A stretch of DNA of 64,000 bases from Pseudomonas farris. Lineage in GTDB: Bacteria > Pseudomonadota > Gammaproteobacteria > Pseudomonadales > Pseudomonadaceae. The stretch lies in NCBI RefSeq assembly GCF_019145235.1, contig NZ_JAHSTV010000016.1, positions 1 to 64,000 on the forward strand. Reading direction: 5' to 3'. The first letter of the stretch is position 1. Each line of letters opens with the position of its first letter. Positions 17,842-26,742 of this stretch are shown here, one piece after another. The position numbers and the translations under genes are program-made. The notes beneath the pieces were generated by a model. It ran no database searches, was not told where the DNA came from, and worked only from the letters and a program-made list of their open reading frames with translations.

Positions 17842-17916
17842 CAAGAAAAAGGGCAGCGTCTGACATGAATTCAGGCGACTGCCGATTTAACGCGTGGAAA
17901 CCGACAGTGATAGTCA

Positions 17917-17939
17917 GGTTCGGTGCAAATCGCCGAACC
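17917..17939. promoter_or_regulatory. Dyad between permease and succinyltransferase genes
   Basis: GGTTCGG-N9-CCGAACC, a perfect 7-bp stem, 22 bases before the aruF-like ATG. It lacks a T tract after it, so an operator or mRNA-processing hairpin fits better than a terminator. It may separate expression of the two halves of the region. Confidence 0.4.
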
Positions 17940-17960
17940 CTTTGATACAGGAGTACATCC

Positions 17961-18977
17961 ATGCTGGTCTTACGCCCAGTGGAGTTAACCGACCTGCCCC
18001 AGTTGCAGCAACTGGCGCGCGACAGTCTGGTGGGGGTCACGTCCTTGCCGGACGACACCGAACGCCTGCGCGAGAAAATTCTCGACTCCTGCGCTTCGTT
18101 CGAGAAAGACGTCCAGGGGCCTGGCCCGGAGAATTATTTCTTCGTTCTGGAAAATCTCACGACTCGCCATCTGGTCGGCTGCTCGGAAATCCTCGCCACC
18201 GCAGGGTTCAACGAGCCGTTCTACAGTTTGCGCAATCGCCATTTCACCAGTGCCTCACGGGAGCTGAACATCGAGCACGGGGTGCCGGCGCTGTCGTTGT
18301 GCCACGACCTCAGTGGTCATACTTTGCTGCGCGGTTTCCATATCGACACAGCGCTGGAACGCACGCGGTTTTCCGAATTGCTGTCCCGGGCGCGACTGCT
18401 GTTCATCGCCGCACACACAGCGCGCTTTGCCGAAGCGGTGATCACCGAGATCGTTGGCTACAGCGACGAACAGGGCCAGTCACCGCTCTGGGATGCGCTG
18501 GGCAAGCATTTCTTCGACCTGCCGTACGTTGAAGCCGAGCGGCTTTGCGGTCTGCAGAGCCGGTCATTTCTCGCCGAACTGATGCCGCAATACCCGATCT
18601 ACGTGCCGATGCTGCCGCCGGCGGCACAAGCATGTATTGGCCGGATTCATCCCGACGGTCAGGAGGCCTTCGACATTCTTGAACGCGAAGGCTTCGAGAC
18701 CAACAGCTATATCGACCTGTTCGACGGTGGCCCGACGTTGTACGCACGCACCTCGAACATTCGCTCCATCGCCCAAAGCCAGACCGGCACGGTGCACCCT
18801 GGCTCGGCCATCGATGCGCGCGGCAGCTACCTGGTAAGCAACGAGTCGTTGAAGGGTTACCGCGCCATCGTCGCCGAGTTGGACTATCGCGCCGGGCAAC
18901 CCGTGGCCTTGAGCGCCGAAATGTGCGCGGCCCTGAATGTGACCGACGCCAGTGCGATCCGGTTGATCGCCCTGTGA
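17961..18977 (+). CDS. aruF: arginine N-succinyltransferase subunit alpha (AruF-like)
   Basis: A 338-residue AstA-family acyltransferase. It begins MLVLRPVELTDLPQLQQLAR and shows the family motif YSDEQGQSPLWDALGKHFFDL (shown in part) and DGGPTLYARTSNIR near the C-terminus. The Pseudomonas enzyme is a heteromer of AruF and AruG that succinylates L-arginine (and ornithine) from succinyl-CoA. AGGAGTACATCC precedes the ATG. Here the pair stands without aruC, aruD, aruB or aruE, so it may be a paralogue with another acceptor, or a relocated copy. Length matches the family. Confidence 0.9.
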   Translation: MLVLRPVELTDLPQLQQLARDSLVGVTSLPDDTERLREKILDSCASFEKDVQGPGPENYFFVLENLTTRHLVGCSEILATAGFNEPFYSLRNRHFTSASRELNIEHGVPALSLCHDLSGHTLLRGFHIDTALERTRFSELLSRARLLFIAAHTARFAEAVITEIVGYSDEQGQSPLWDALGKHFFDLPYVEAERLCGLQSRSFLAELMPQYPIYVPMLPPAAQACIGRIHPDGQEAFDILEREGFETNSYIDLFDGGPTLYARTSNIRSIAQSQTGTVHPGSAIDARGSYLVSNESLKGYRAIVAELDYRAGQPVALSAEMCAALNVTDASAIRLIAL

Positions 18978-19038
18978 GCCGCCACCGGCCCCGTGCCCAA
19001 CGACAGCGCCAGAACAGGCGCGAAGAAGGAGCTGCATC

Positions 19039-20073
19039 ATGATTGTCCGCCCGGTTCAAGTCACCGACCTGCCCGCCCTGCTGGATCTGGTGCAACGGGC
19101 CGGCCCCGGGTTCACCACCCTGCCGGCCAGTGAAGAACGTCTGACCCACCGAGTGCGCTGGGCCCAGCGCACCTTTGCCGAACAGGTAGAGCGTGCGGAC
19201 GCCGATTACCTGTTCGTGCTCGAAGACGACGATCAACAAGTGGTCGGCGTCAGTGCCCTGGTGGGAGCTGTCGGCCTGCGGGAGCCCTGGTACAACTATC
19301 GGGTCGGACTCACGGTCAGCTCGTCGCCGGACCTGGGTATTCAGCGCCAGATCCCCACGTTGTTCCTGAACAACGAAATGACCGGCCAATCGGAAATCTG
19401 TTCGCTGTTTCTGCGACACGATCAACGTCATGGCAGTAATGGTCGATTGCTGTCGCTGGGGCGCCTGCTGTTCGTTGCCGAATTTCCCCATCTGTTCGGC
19501 GACAAGCTCATTGCCGAACTGCGCGGCAGTGCCGACGAACAAGGTTGCTCACCGTTCTGGGACAGCCTGGGCCGGCATTTTTTCAAGATGGATTTCAGCC
19601 ATGCCGATCACTTGTCGGGGCTAGGCAGCAAAGCGTTCATCGCCGAACTGATGCCGCGCCAACCGCTCTACACTTGCTTGCTCACCGAACAGGCGCAGGC
19701 GGTGATCGGCAAGCCGCACCCGACCACCGAACCTGCGCTGAAGATCCTCGCCGCCGAGGGGTTTGCCCATAAGGGTTACATCGACATCTTCGACGCAGGC
19801 CCGGTGATCGAAGCCCCGGTGTCGAGAATCCGCACGGTGCGTGACAGCCAACGCTTGGAGCTGGCCATCGGCACGCCCGACGACCAGGCGCCAATATGGC
19901 TGATCCACAACCGCCGCCTGGAAAGCTGCCGCATCACCACTGCCCAGGCGCGGCTGGTCGGCAACAGCCTGATCGTCGACCGGCTCACCGCAAAACGCCT
20001 GCAACTGCAACCCGGCAACTCGGTCCGCGCCGTGCCGCTGCGCAACCAACAGCAGCAGGCGGTGGCGGCGTGA
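19039..20073 (+). CDS. aruG: arginine N-succinyltransferase subunit beta (AruG-like)
   Basis: A 344-residue paralogue of the preceding gene and its likely heteromeric partner. Conserved features include MIVRPVQVTDLPALLDLVQR, SADEQGCSPFWDSLGRHFF and DIFDAGPVIEAPVSRIRTV. It starts 61 bases after the aruF-like stop behind GAAGGAGCTGCATC. Like its partner it acts in the cytosol on succinyl-CoA and an amino acid. The remaining four enzymes of the arginine succinyltransferase route are not in the window. Confidence 0.9.
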   Translation: MIVRPVQVTDLPALLDLVQRAGPGFTTLPASEERLTHRVRWAQRTFAEQVERADADYLFVLEDDDQQVVGVSALVGAVGLREPWYNYRVGLTVSSSPDLGIQRQIPTLFLNNEMTGQSEICSLFLRHDQRHGSNGRLLSLGRLLFVAEFPHLFGDKLIAELRGSADEQGCSPFWDSLGRHFFKMDFSHADHLSGLGSKAFIAELMPRQPLYTCLLTEQAQAVIGKPHPTTEPALKILAAEGFAHKGYIDIFDAGPVIEAPVSRIRTVRDSQRLELAIGTPDDQAPIWLIHNRRLESCRITTAQARLVGNSLIVDRLTAKRLQLQPGNSVRAVPLRNQQQQAVAA

Positions 20074-20078
20074 TCGGA

Positions 20079-20175
20079 AAAGATCGCAGCCTTCGGCAGC
20101 TTCTACATCATTCTTTACCCGCCCACATCGATCGTTGAACATCCAAGGAGCTGCCGCAGGCTGCGATCTTTTGAT
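20079..20175. repeat. Paired REP family 2 elements
   Basis: Units AAGATCGCAGCCTTCGGCAG at about 20080 and, inverted, GAGCTGCCGCAGGCTGCGAT up to about 20169. It lies in the 225-base gap between aruG-like and the decarboxylase gene, which suggests these are separately transcribed. Confidence 0.85.
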
Positions 20176-20298
20176 CTTGCATTCCTTGGCCGGCAAATTC
20201 GTCATCATTCTTCACCCGCCCACGTGATAGCCTTTTGTTCCTTCGGCGTTGACACTTTTGCTCAAGCCCTTCCATTCCTTTGTATTGGTGGAACTCAT

Positions 20299-21168
20299 AT
20301 GTCCAGGCTGTCACATCAAGATTTGCGCCGTAATTTCCGCCAACTGTTCGCTTCCAACGCCTGCTATCACACCGCGTCGGTCTTCGACCCCATGTCGGCA
20401 CGTATCGCCGCTGATCTGGGTTTTGAAGTGGGGATCCTCGGTGGTTCGGTCGCGTCGTTGCAGGTACTGGGCGCCCCCGACTTTGCCTTGATCACCCTGA
20501 GTGAGTTCGCCGAGCAGGCTACCCGCATCGGCCGCGTAGCCCAATTGCCGGTGATCGCCGACGCCGACCACGGCTATGGCAACGCACTCAACGTCATGCG
20601 CACCATCGTCGAACTCGAACGCGCTGGCGTGGCCGCCCTGACCATTGAAGACACCTTGTTGCCCGCGCAATTCGGCCGCAAGTCCACTGACCTGATCGGG
20701 GTCGCGGAAGGCGTCGGCAAGATCCGCGCAGCTCTGGAAGCCCGGGTCGACTCGGAAATGGCGATCATTGCGCGGACCAATGCCGGGATCCTGCCGGTTC
20801 AGGAAATCATCAGCCGCACCCAGCAATACCAACAGGCCGGGGCGGACGGGATTTGCATGGTGGGCGTGCGGGACTTCGACCACCTCGAACAAATCGCCGA
20901 GCACCTGAGTGTGCCGCTGATGCTGGTCACCTACGGCAACCCGCTGCTGCGCGACGACAATCGCCTGGCCGAACTGGGCGTGCGCGTCACCATCGACGGC
21001 CATGGCGCCTACTTCGCGGCGATCAAGGCGACATATGACAGCCTGCGCGAGCAACGCCAGATCTTTACCCAGGCGTCGGACCTGAGCGCCACCGAACTGA
21101 CTCACACCTATACGCAGCCTGAGGATTACATTCGTTGGGCGAAGGAATACATGAGCGTCAAGGAGTGA
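20299..21168 (+). CDS. isocitrate lyase/PEP mutase family protein, oxaloacetate decarboxylase type
   Basis: A 289-residue protein of the PEP mutase/isocitrate lyase superfamily, close in length to the P. aeruginosa PA4872 oxaloacetate decarboxylase. It has VIADADHGYGNALNVMRT with Asp residues that bind Mg2+, and LTIEDTLLPAQFG; the isocitrate lyase KKCGH cysteine motif is absent, consistent with a decarboxylase. I use the ATG at 20299 after GGTGGAACTC; the frame also extends to 20224. It would yield pyruvate from oxaloacetate. Its link to the upstream catabolic genes is positional only. Confidence 0.87.
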   Translation: MSRLSHQDLRRNFRQLFASNACYHTASVFDPMSARIAADLGFEVGILGGSVASLQVLGAPDFALITLSEFAEQATRIGRVAQLPVIADADHGYGNALNVMRTIVELERAGVAALTIEDTLLPAQFGRKSTDLIGVAEGVGKIRAALEARVDSEMAIIARTNAGILPVQEIISRTQQYQQAGADGICMVGVRDFDHLEQIAEHLSVPLMLVTYGNPLLRDDNRLAELGVRVTIDGHGAYFAAIKATYDSLREQRQIFTQASDLSATELTHTYTQPEDYIRWAKEYMSVKE

Positions 21169-21203
21169 GGGTTCGGCTGAAATGATGGTGTGGCATCTGG
21201 CCC

Positions 21204-21298
21204 CTTCGCGAGCAAGCCCGCTCCCACACTGGATCTTCTGTGAACACATTATTTGTGCACGCCAGCAATCAAATGTGGGAGCGGGCTTGCTCGCGAAG
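21204..21298. repeat. Paired REP family 1 elements
   Basis: Unit at 21204-21228 and an inverted unit at 21274-21298, with a 45-base non-complementary centre. It follows the decarboxylase gene. Confidence 0.9.
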
Positions 21299-21360
21299 AG
21301 GCCAGATGAGACACCGCTAAATCGCGACCTTGAACTTCCCTATTCCGAACCACCGCCAAC

Positions 21361-21485
21361 CCCGTGGCGAGGGGGCTCGCCCCCGTTCGGCTGCGCAGCA
21401 GCCGTAAATCCAGGCGACTCGGTGAGTCTGAAAGAATGCAGGGGGCCGCTACGCGCCCCAACGGGGGCAAGCCCCCTCGCCACAG
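21361..21485. repeat. Third REP-like family, inverted pair
   Basis: GTGGCGAGGGGGCTCGCCCC at about 21364 and, inverted, CCGGGGGC-type ACGGGGGCAAGCCCCCTCGC at about 21461-21480, followed by CACAG. Unlike families 1 and 2 its core is G/C-tract rich. A half-unit recurs at 25199-25226. Together with the preceding pair it fills most of the 341-base gap to the carboxypeptidase gene. Confidence 0.8.
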
Positions 21486-21509
21486 AGAGCTGCGCCCGAG
21501 CTGTGTGGC

Positions 21510-22751
21510 TTATTTCTTGGTCAACTCCATAATCATCCGCGACAACAGATAAATCCGCGGCGCCACGCTCTCGACCTCGGCGTATTCCTCTGGCGTATGG
21601 ATATTCCCGCCGACAATCCCGAACCCGTCCAGCGTCGGTGTACCCACCCCGGCCGAGAGGCTGGCATCCGCCGCCCCGCCGCTGCCTTCTTCCGTCAACT
21701 TGCGGCCAATTTCGCCATAAATCCCTTGGGCCATGGCCATCAAGCGATCTGACTCCGCCGTTTGCGGCATCGGCGGCAAGCCGCGTTTAAGGGTGGTAGT
21801 CACTTCAGTCTCGGGAATCAGTTTGTCTTTCGAGACCCGTGCCAGGTCCTTTTCGATCCGGTCGAACTCTTCCGGCACCGCTGCCCGCACGTCAGCCTTG
21901 GCGGTGGCCTGATCCGGAATCACGTTGGTGCGGTCGCCAGCGTTCAGCACGGTGAAGTTGATGGTGGTTTTCTTCTGCGCATCGCCCAGTTTGCCGAGTT
22001 GCAGAATCTGGTGCGCGGCTTCCATGGCGGCGTTACGCCCCAGTTCCGGCGCGACGCCAGCGTGAGATGCCTTGCCTTTGACCTCGACCATGGCGGTGGC
22101 GCTACCTTTGCGCCATACCACCAGACCATCGGCTGGGCGGCCCGGTTCGAGGTTGAGCGTCACGTCGTGGGCCTTGGCGGTTTTCTTGATCAGATCAGTG
22201 GCGACGTCCGAGCCGGTCTCTTCGCTAGCGTCGAGCAGGAAGGTGATTTGCGCATAGTCCTTGAAATCGAGGTTTTTCAGGACTTTCAGCGCATAGATCC
22301 CGGCGACGATGCCGCCCTTGTCGTCCATCACGCCCGGACCATAAGCGCGGCCCTCCTTGATCTGGAACGGGCGCGCGGCGGCCGAGCCTTCCTTGAACAC
22401 GGTGTCCATGTGTGCCATCAGCAGGATTTTCGCCTTGCCGGTGCCTTTAAGCGTGGCCAGTACATGGTTGCTCTTGTCCGGGGTGTTGGGCACAAGTTCG
22501 ATGGTGGCACCGAGTTTCTTCAACTCCTCGATGGCGATGTCACTCACCTGGGTCAGGCCCGGTTCATAACCGGAGCCGGAGTCGATGTTCACCAGGCGTT
22601 CCAGCAGTTTCAGGGCTTCGCCTTTGTACTGTTCGGCATCGGCGAGGACTTGTTTATGGGGTTCGGCGAAGGCTGCGGGGGTGAAGGCGCCGAGGGCGAG
22701 GGTCAGGCCGAGGCTGGTGGCCAGGAGGGAGCGAGAGCGTTTGAACGTCAT
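21510..22751 (-). CDS. secreted glutamate carboxypeptidase (carboxypeptidase G2-like, M20)
   Basis: A 413-residue M20-family zinc peptidase. The signal peptide is at the N-terminus (TSLGLTLALGAFTPAAFA). The zinc and catalytic motifs are LMAHMDTVF, PGVMDDKGGIVAG and ASEETGSDV, and the dimerisation domain is present. Carboxypeptidase G2 removes C-terminal glutamate from folate-like and N-acyl compounds in the periplasm. I use the ATG at 22751; upstream codons to 22850 lack a signal. It is convergent with the decarboxylase gene. Releasing glutamate from glutamyl conjugates would fit the adjacent glutamyl-ligase operon, but that is inference. Confidence 0.92.
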   Translation of the reverse strand: MTFKRSRSLLATSLGLTLALGAFTPAAFAEPHKQVLADAEQYKGEALKLLERLVNIDSGSGYEPGLTQVSDIAIEELKKLGATIELVPNTPDKSNHVLATLKGTGKAKILLMAHMDTVFKEGSAAARPFQIKEGRAYGPGVMDDKGGIVAGIYALKVLKNLDFKDYAQITFLLDASEETGSDVATDLIKKTAKAHDVTLNLEPGRPADGLVVWRKGSATAMVEVKGKASHAGVAPELGRNAAMEAAHQILQLGKLGDAQKKTTINFTVLNAGDRTNVIPDQATAKADVRAAVPEEFDRIEKDLARVSKDKLIPETEVTTTLKRGLPPMPQTAESDRLMAMAQGIYGEIGRKLTEEGSGGAADASLSAGVGTPTLDGFGIVGGNIHTPEEYAEVESVAPRIYLLSRMIMELTKK

Positions 22752-22856
22752 GAATCGATCCTTGTTTCGTGTCGGGGGTCGAAAATACCCTACCTGACTA
22801 CGACGCAAGGCTCTACACCGGATGCAACATACACAAACCTGAATGACCACACATCC

Positions 22857-22950
22857 CCTGTGGGAGCGGGCTTGCTCGCGAAAGCGGTGTATCAGGCAAC
22901 AATGATGTCGACTGACACTCCGTCTTCGCGAGCAAGCCCGCTCCCACAGG
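22857..22950. repeat. Paired REP family 1 elements
   Basis: Here the order is reversed: the TGTGGGAGCGGGCTTGCTCG unit is first (about 22859-22883) and the CTTCGCGAGCAAGCCCGCTC unit second (22924-22949). It sits between the carboxypeptidase start and the diguanylate cyclase stop. Confidence 0.88.
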
Positions 22951-22967
22951 GATTTGTGGTGATTTGG

Positions 22968-24041
22968 TTACACCGAATCGAGCAACTCTTTATGCGGTTT
23001 ACCATCGCTGTGGCAGATGACGCGGTTGCGGCCGGTGGTCTTGGCTTCGTAGAGCGCCTGGTCGGCGTCGTTGAGCCACAGGGTCGCGTCGTCGTGGGCC
23101 GGGTTGAAGGCCGCCAGGCCGATGCTCAAACTGACTTTCAGCGCTGGGTTCTGCTCATAACCCAACGTGGCGAAACGATCACGCAGCGCATCCATCGCCA
23201 CGGCGGCGCGGTCCAGCGGCAGGTCCGGCAGCAGCACACAAAATTCGTCGCCGCCATAGCGCCCGGCGACATCCGCTGCCCGCAGGTTCTGCTTGAGCAT
23301 TTTGCTCAGCTGACGCAGGACAATGTCCCCAGCGACATGGCCGTAGGTGTCGTTGATGATTTTGAAATGATCGATGTCGATCAGCGCTATCGCCCCGCCC
23401 TGCTGCTGGCGCTGGCAACGCTGAAACTCGATTTCCAGCTGATCTTTCCAGGCACCGTGATTCAGCAGGCCAGTCAGGCTGTCGGTGCGGCTCAGGGCCA
23501 ACAGTTCGCGCTTTTGTCGGCCAAGAGTATGGGCCTGATGGAAGCAGATCCAGCCCAGGGACATCGGATAAATCGACAGCAAAGGCAAACAGGCGTACAG
23601 CTGAAACGGACTGGTTTGCGGGACAAAAGCCGGCATGAACACCAGCAGCCCGACGCCGATCCCGAGCATCTGCGCGACGGCGCCCATCAACAGAAAACGC
23701 AAACCGCCGATGGCCACGTTGTGCATCGCCATCATCGACAGTGTTGCCGCGCTGGGCAGCGGATTGAACTGCATGGCGGCCACCCAGAAGCCGCCGAGAA
23801 ACGCGTCCACCAGGATATTGCGGTGTTCGGCGTGGAAAGGAATTTTCGCCCGGCGCGCCCATTGATAGGCCACATGCGGCCAGAGCAGCCCGTTGAGCAG
23901 CATCACTACCCAGACCCAAGGCGCCGGGTTGAGTGGATACATGCCTGCGCCGACGCACAATAATCCAAGGGCCAGCCCCAGGATTCGTGACCCATAAAGC
24001 CTCCTGGCCAGTGAAAGTCCCTTTCCTCCCTTTTTTTCCAT
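22968..24041 (-). CDS. MASE2-GGDEF diguanylate cyclase
   Basis: A 357-residue inner-membrane protein. The N-terminal MASE2-like sensor (about residues 8-170) begins LARRLYGSRILGLALGLL and has several membrane helices. The GGDEF domain (about 195-350) has the intact RYGGDEFCVLLPDL active site, preceded five residues upstream by RAAD, the RxxD product-inhibition site, so the enzyme should make c-di-GMP and be feedback regulated. The ATG at 24041 is used because it matches the MASE2 start and has a GAGG upstream. It is monocistronic. What the MASE2 domain senses is unknown. Confidence 0.92.
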   Translation of the reverse strand: MEKKGGKGLSLARRLYGSRILGLALGLLCVGAGMYPLNPAPWVWVVMLLNGLLWPHVAYQWARRAKIPFHAEHRNILVDAFLGGFWVAAMQFNPLPSAATLSMMAMHNVAIGGLRFLLMGAVAQMLGIGVGLLVFMPAFVPQTSPFQLYACLPLLSIYPMSLGWICFHQAHTLGRQKRELLALSRTDSLTGLLNHGAWKDQLEIEFQRCQRQQQGGAIALIDIDHFKIINDTYGHVAGDIVLRQLSKMLKQNLRAADVAGRYGGDEFCVLLPDLPLDRAAVAMDALRDRFATLGYEQNPALKVSLSIGLAAFNPAHDDATLWLNDADQALYEAKTTGRNRVICHSDGKPHKELLDSV

Positions 24042-24263
24042 AGAGGCCTCTGTACCACTGAACGGAGCCTGACAACACACGGGATTGAAAGTGTGCTTGA
24101 AGTCTATCAGGGCGACGGCAAATAGCCATCACCGGTTGGCGGTCTGAATAGCATGGCCTCGCCATGAGCTGAATGCCCGATGTTTGGTCTATACATGAAG
24201 GGAGGGATCGCGCTCAAACCCACCGACCACACTCTGTCCTGATCACTGCAAAGGAATAGCCTG

Positions 24264-25190
24264 ATGCTTTTGTTGGTTGTCACTATCGCCGTCTTCGTGG
24301 CCTGGAGCTGGTTGAGCTACCCGGCCATCGGTTACTGGCTCTATGACTTGAACATGGCGCTGGAGGCCCGGCTGTACCGGTTGCACAAGATCGTCGTGCC
24401 AATCTCCGAAATGACCGTTTCGACCTGGCAAGGCGGGCCTTACGAAGCCGCCAGCAGTGTGCTGATGCTGCACGGCTGCAGCGCCGACAAGAACATCTGG
24501 CTGCGCTTTGCCCGGCACTTTGTCGACGACTACCGGGTGATTATTCCTGACCTCGCCGGGCACGGCGAAACCGGCTTCAAGGCCGGCGGTGGCTATGACA
24601 TTCCGGTCCAGGCCAAACGATTGATCCAGTTGCTCGATATCTGTGGGGTCGAAAAGGTGCATGTGATCGGCAACTCCATGGGCGGCTACATCGCCGCGTG
24701 GCTGGCAGCCACTTATCCGGAGCGCATTATCTCTCTGGCGCTGCTCGACCCGGCCGGCGTCACTGCCCCGGAGCTTAGCGATATGGAGCGACACCTGGCC
24801 CGCGGCCACAACCCGTTTTTGATTCATTCCCGTGAAGAGTTCCAGTATTTCTACGCCATGACCATGGCCTCCCCGCCGTGGGTGCCGGGAATCGTGCTGG
24901 ATGCCGTCGCCCAGCGCTATGAACAGCAGCGCGACGAACTGGAAGAAATCTTCAGGGACTTTCACGCCAGCCCGCCGATGGAGCCGAAACTGCCCGACAT
25001 CAAATGCCCGGCGCTGCTCCTGTGGGGGCGCAAGGACCGTTTGATCGACGTCAGCAGCGTACCGGTCTGGAGCAAGGGCATCGCCGATCTTCGGGTGGAA
25101 ATCTGGGACGGTGTCGGCCATATGCCGATGGTTGAGCAACCGGCCAATACGGCGCGGTTATATCGGGAGTTTTTGGGAAGGAAAAACTGA
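24264..25190 (+). CDS. alpha/beta hydrolase with N-terminal membrane anchor
   Basis: A 308-residue alpha/beta hydrolase. A hydrophobic segment, MLLLVVTIAVFVAWSWLSYP, anchors it to the membrane. The catalytic residues are visible: VHVIGNSMGGYIAAW with the nucleophile serine, an Asp in LLWGRKDRLID and His in GVGHMPMVEQP; SVLMLHGCSADKN is the oxyanion region. Related enzymes are lipases, esterases or lipid-linked hydrolases. It is divergent from the diguanylate cyclase, with a 222-base spacer. The substrate is unknown. Confidence 0.87.
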   Translation: MLLLVVTIAVFVAWSWLSYPAIGYWLYDLNMALEARLYRLHKIVVPISEMTVSTWQGGPYEAASSVLMLHGCSADKNIWLRFARHFVDDYRVIIPDLAGHGETGFKAGGGYDIPVQAKRLIQLLDICGVEKVHVIGNSMGGYIAAWLAATYPERIISLALLDPAGVTAPELSDMERHLARGHNPFLIHSREEFQYFYAMTMASPPWVPGIVLDAVAQRYEQQRDELEEIFRDFHASPPMEPKLPDIKCPALLLWGRKDRLIDVSSVPVWSKGIADLRVEIWDGVGHMPMVEQPANTARLYREFLGRKN

Positions 25191-25198
25191 TGAGATCC

Positions 25199-25226
25199 CC
25201 TGTGGTGAAGGGGGCAAGCCCCTTTG
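25199..25226. repeat. Fragment of the third REP-like family
   Basis: TGGTGAAGGGGGCAAGCCCC followed by TTTGCG resembles one half of the 21361 element. It abuts the glcD ribosome binding site. Confidence 0.5.
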
Positions 25227-25242
25227 CGCTTGGTGGTGAACG

Positions 25243-26742
25243 ATGAACATTCTTTACGACGAACGCATCGACGGTGTTCTGCCCAATGTCGACAAGGCTG
25301 CGTTACTCAAGGCCTTGCAGCAGGAGGTGCCGGACCTGGACATCCTCTGGCGCGAAGAAGAACTCAAACCCTACGAATGCGACGGCCTGTCGGCCTATCG
25401 CACCACGCCAATGCTGGTCGCCCTGCCCCGGCAGCTGGAACAGGTGCAGGCGCTGCTCAGGCTCTGTCATGCCCGCAACGTGCCGGTGGTGGCGCGCGGG
25501 GCCGGCACCGGCTTGTCCGGCGGTGCACTGCCGTTGGACAAAGGCGTGCTGCTGGTGATGGTGCGGTTCAACAACATCCTGCACATCGACCCCGCCGCCC
25601 GCACCGCACGGGTCCAGCCGGGGGTACGTAACCTGGCGATTTCCCAGGCAGCGGCGCCCTTCGGCCTGTATTACGCGCCGGACCCGTCCTCGCAAATCGC
25701 CTGCTCCATCGGCGGCAACGTCGCGGAAAACGCCGGTGGCGTGCATTGCCTCAAATACGGCCTGACCGTGCACAACCTGCTGAAACTCGAAGTGCTAACC
25801 CTTGAAGGCGAACACCTGACCCTCGGCGCCGATTCGCTGGACGCGCCGGGCTTCGACTTGTTGGCGTTGTTCACCGGTTCCGAAGGCTTGCTGGGGATCA
25901 TTACTGAAGTCACGGTCAAACTGCTGCCCAAACCCCAAGTCGCCAAAGTCCTGCTGGCGAGCTTCGACTCGGTGGAAAAGGCCGGTCGCGCGGTGGCCGA
26001 GATCATCGCCGCCGGGATCATTCCCGGTGGCTTGGAGATGATGGACAACCTGGCAATCCGTGCCGCCGAAGATTTCATCCACGCCGGTTACCCGGTGGAC
26101 GCCGAAGCGATTCTGCTGTGCGAACTGGACGGTGTCGAAGCCGATGTCCACGACGATTGCGAACGAGTCCGCGAGGTGCTGCAGCAGGCCGGCGCCAGCG
26201 AGGTGCGCCAGGCCCGGGACGAAGCCGAACGCGTGCGGTTCTGGGCCGGGCGCAAGAACGCCTTCCCGGCAATTGGCCGCCTCTCGCCGGATTATTACTG
26301 CATGGATGGCACCATCCCCCGCCGCGAATTGCCCGGTGTACTCAAGGGCATCGCCAGCCTGGCGCAAGAGTACGGCTTGCGCGTGGCCAACGTTTTCCAT
26401 GCCGGCGACGGCAATATGCACCCGCTGATCCTGTTCGACGCCAACCAGCCCGGTGAACTGGAACGGGCCGAAGCCCTTGGCGGCAAAATCCTCGAACTGT
26501 GCGTGAAAGTCGGCGGCAGCATCACCGGCGAACATGGCGTCGGCCGGGAGAAAATCAATCAGATGTGCGCGCAGTTCAACAGTGATGAGTTAACGCTGTT
26601 TCACGCGGTGAAAGCCGCGTTCGACCCCAAGGGCCTGCTCAACCCCGGCAAGAATATCCCGACCCTGCACCGCTGCGCGGAATTCGGTGCGATGCACATC
26701 CACGCCGGGCAACTGCCGTTCCCTGAGCTGGAGCGTTTCTGA
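25243..26742 (+). CDS. glcD: glycolate oxidase subunit GlcD
   Basis: The 499-residue FAD-linked catalytic subunit of glycolate oxidase. The FAD_binding_4 (PCMH) domain covers about residues 50-230 with VARGAGTGLSGGALPLDKGV and PDPSSQIACSIGGNVAENAG; the FAD_oxidase_C part contains VANVFHAGDGNMHPLI and GEHGVGREKI. With GlcE and GlcF it oxidises glycolate to glyoxylate and feeds the electrons to the quinone pool at the inner membrane. It overlaps glcE by TGATG. No glcC regulator is adjacent, so regulation must be encoded elsewhere. Confidence 0.96.
   Translation: MNILYDERIDGVLPNVDKAALLKALQQEVPDLDILWREEELKPYECDGLSAYRTTPMLVALPRQLEQVQALLRLCHARNVPVVARGAGTGLSGGALPLDKGVLLVMVRFNNILHIDPAARTARVQPGVRNLAISQAAAPFGLYYAPDPSSQIACSIGGNVAENAGGVHCLKYGLTVHNLLKLEVLTLEGEHLTLGADSLDAPGFDLLALFTGSEGLLGIITEVTVKLLPKPQVAKVLLASFDSVEKAGRAVAEIIAAGIIPGGLEMMDNLAIRAAEDFIHAGYPVDAEAILLCELDGVEADVHDDCERVREVLQQAGASEVRQARDEAERVRFWAGRKNAFPAIGRLSPDYYCMDGTIPRRELPGVLKGIASLAQEYGLRVANVFHAGDGNMHPLILFDANQPGELERAEALGGKILELCVKVGGSITGEHGVGREKINQMCAQFNSDELTLFHAVKAAFDPKGLLNPGKNIPTLHRCAEFGAMHIHAGQLPFPELERF

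Noticed and set aside
21762..23963. 733-residue open frame on the plus strand
   Set aside because: It runs antisense through the carboxypeptidase and diguanylate cyclase genes and the REP pair, and its translation has no recognisable motif.
24243..25139. 298-residue open frame on the minus strand
   Set aside because: It is antisense to an alpha/beta hydrolase with intact catalytic motifs.
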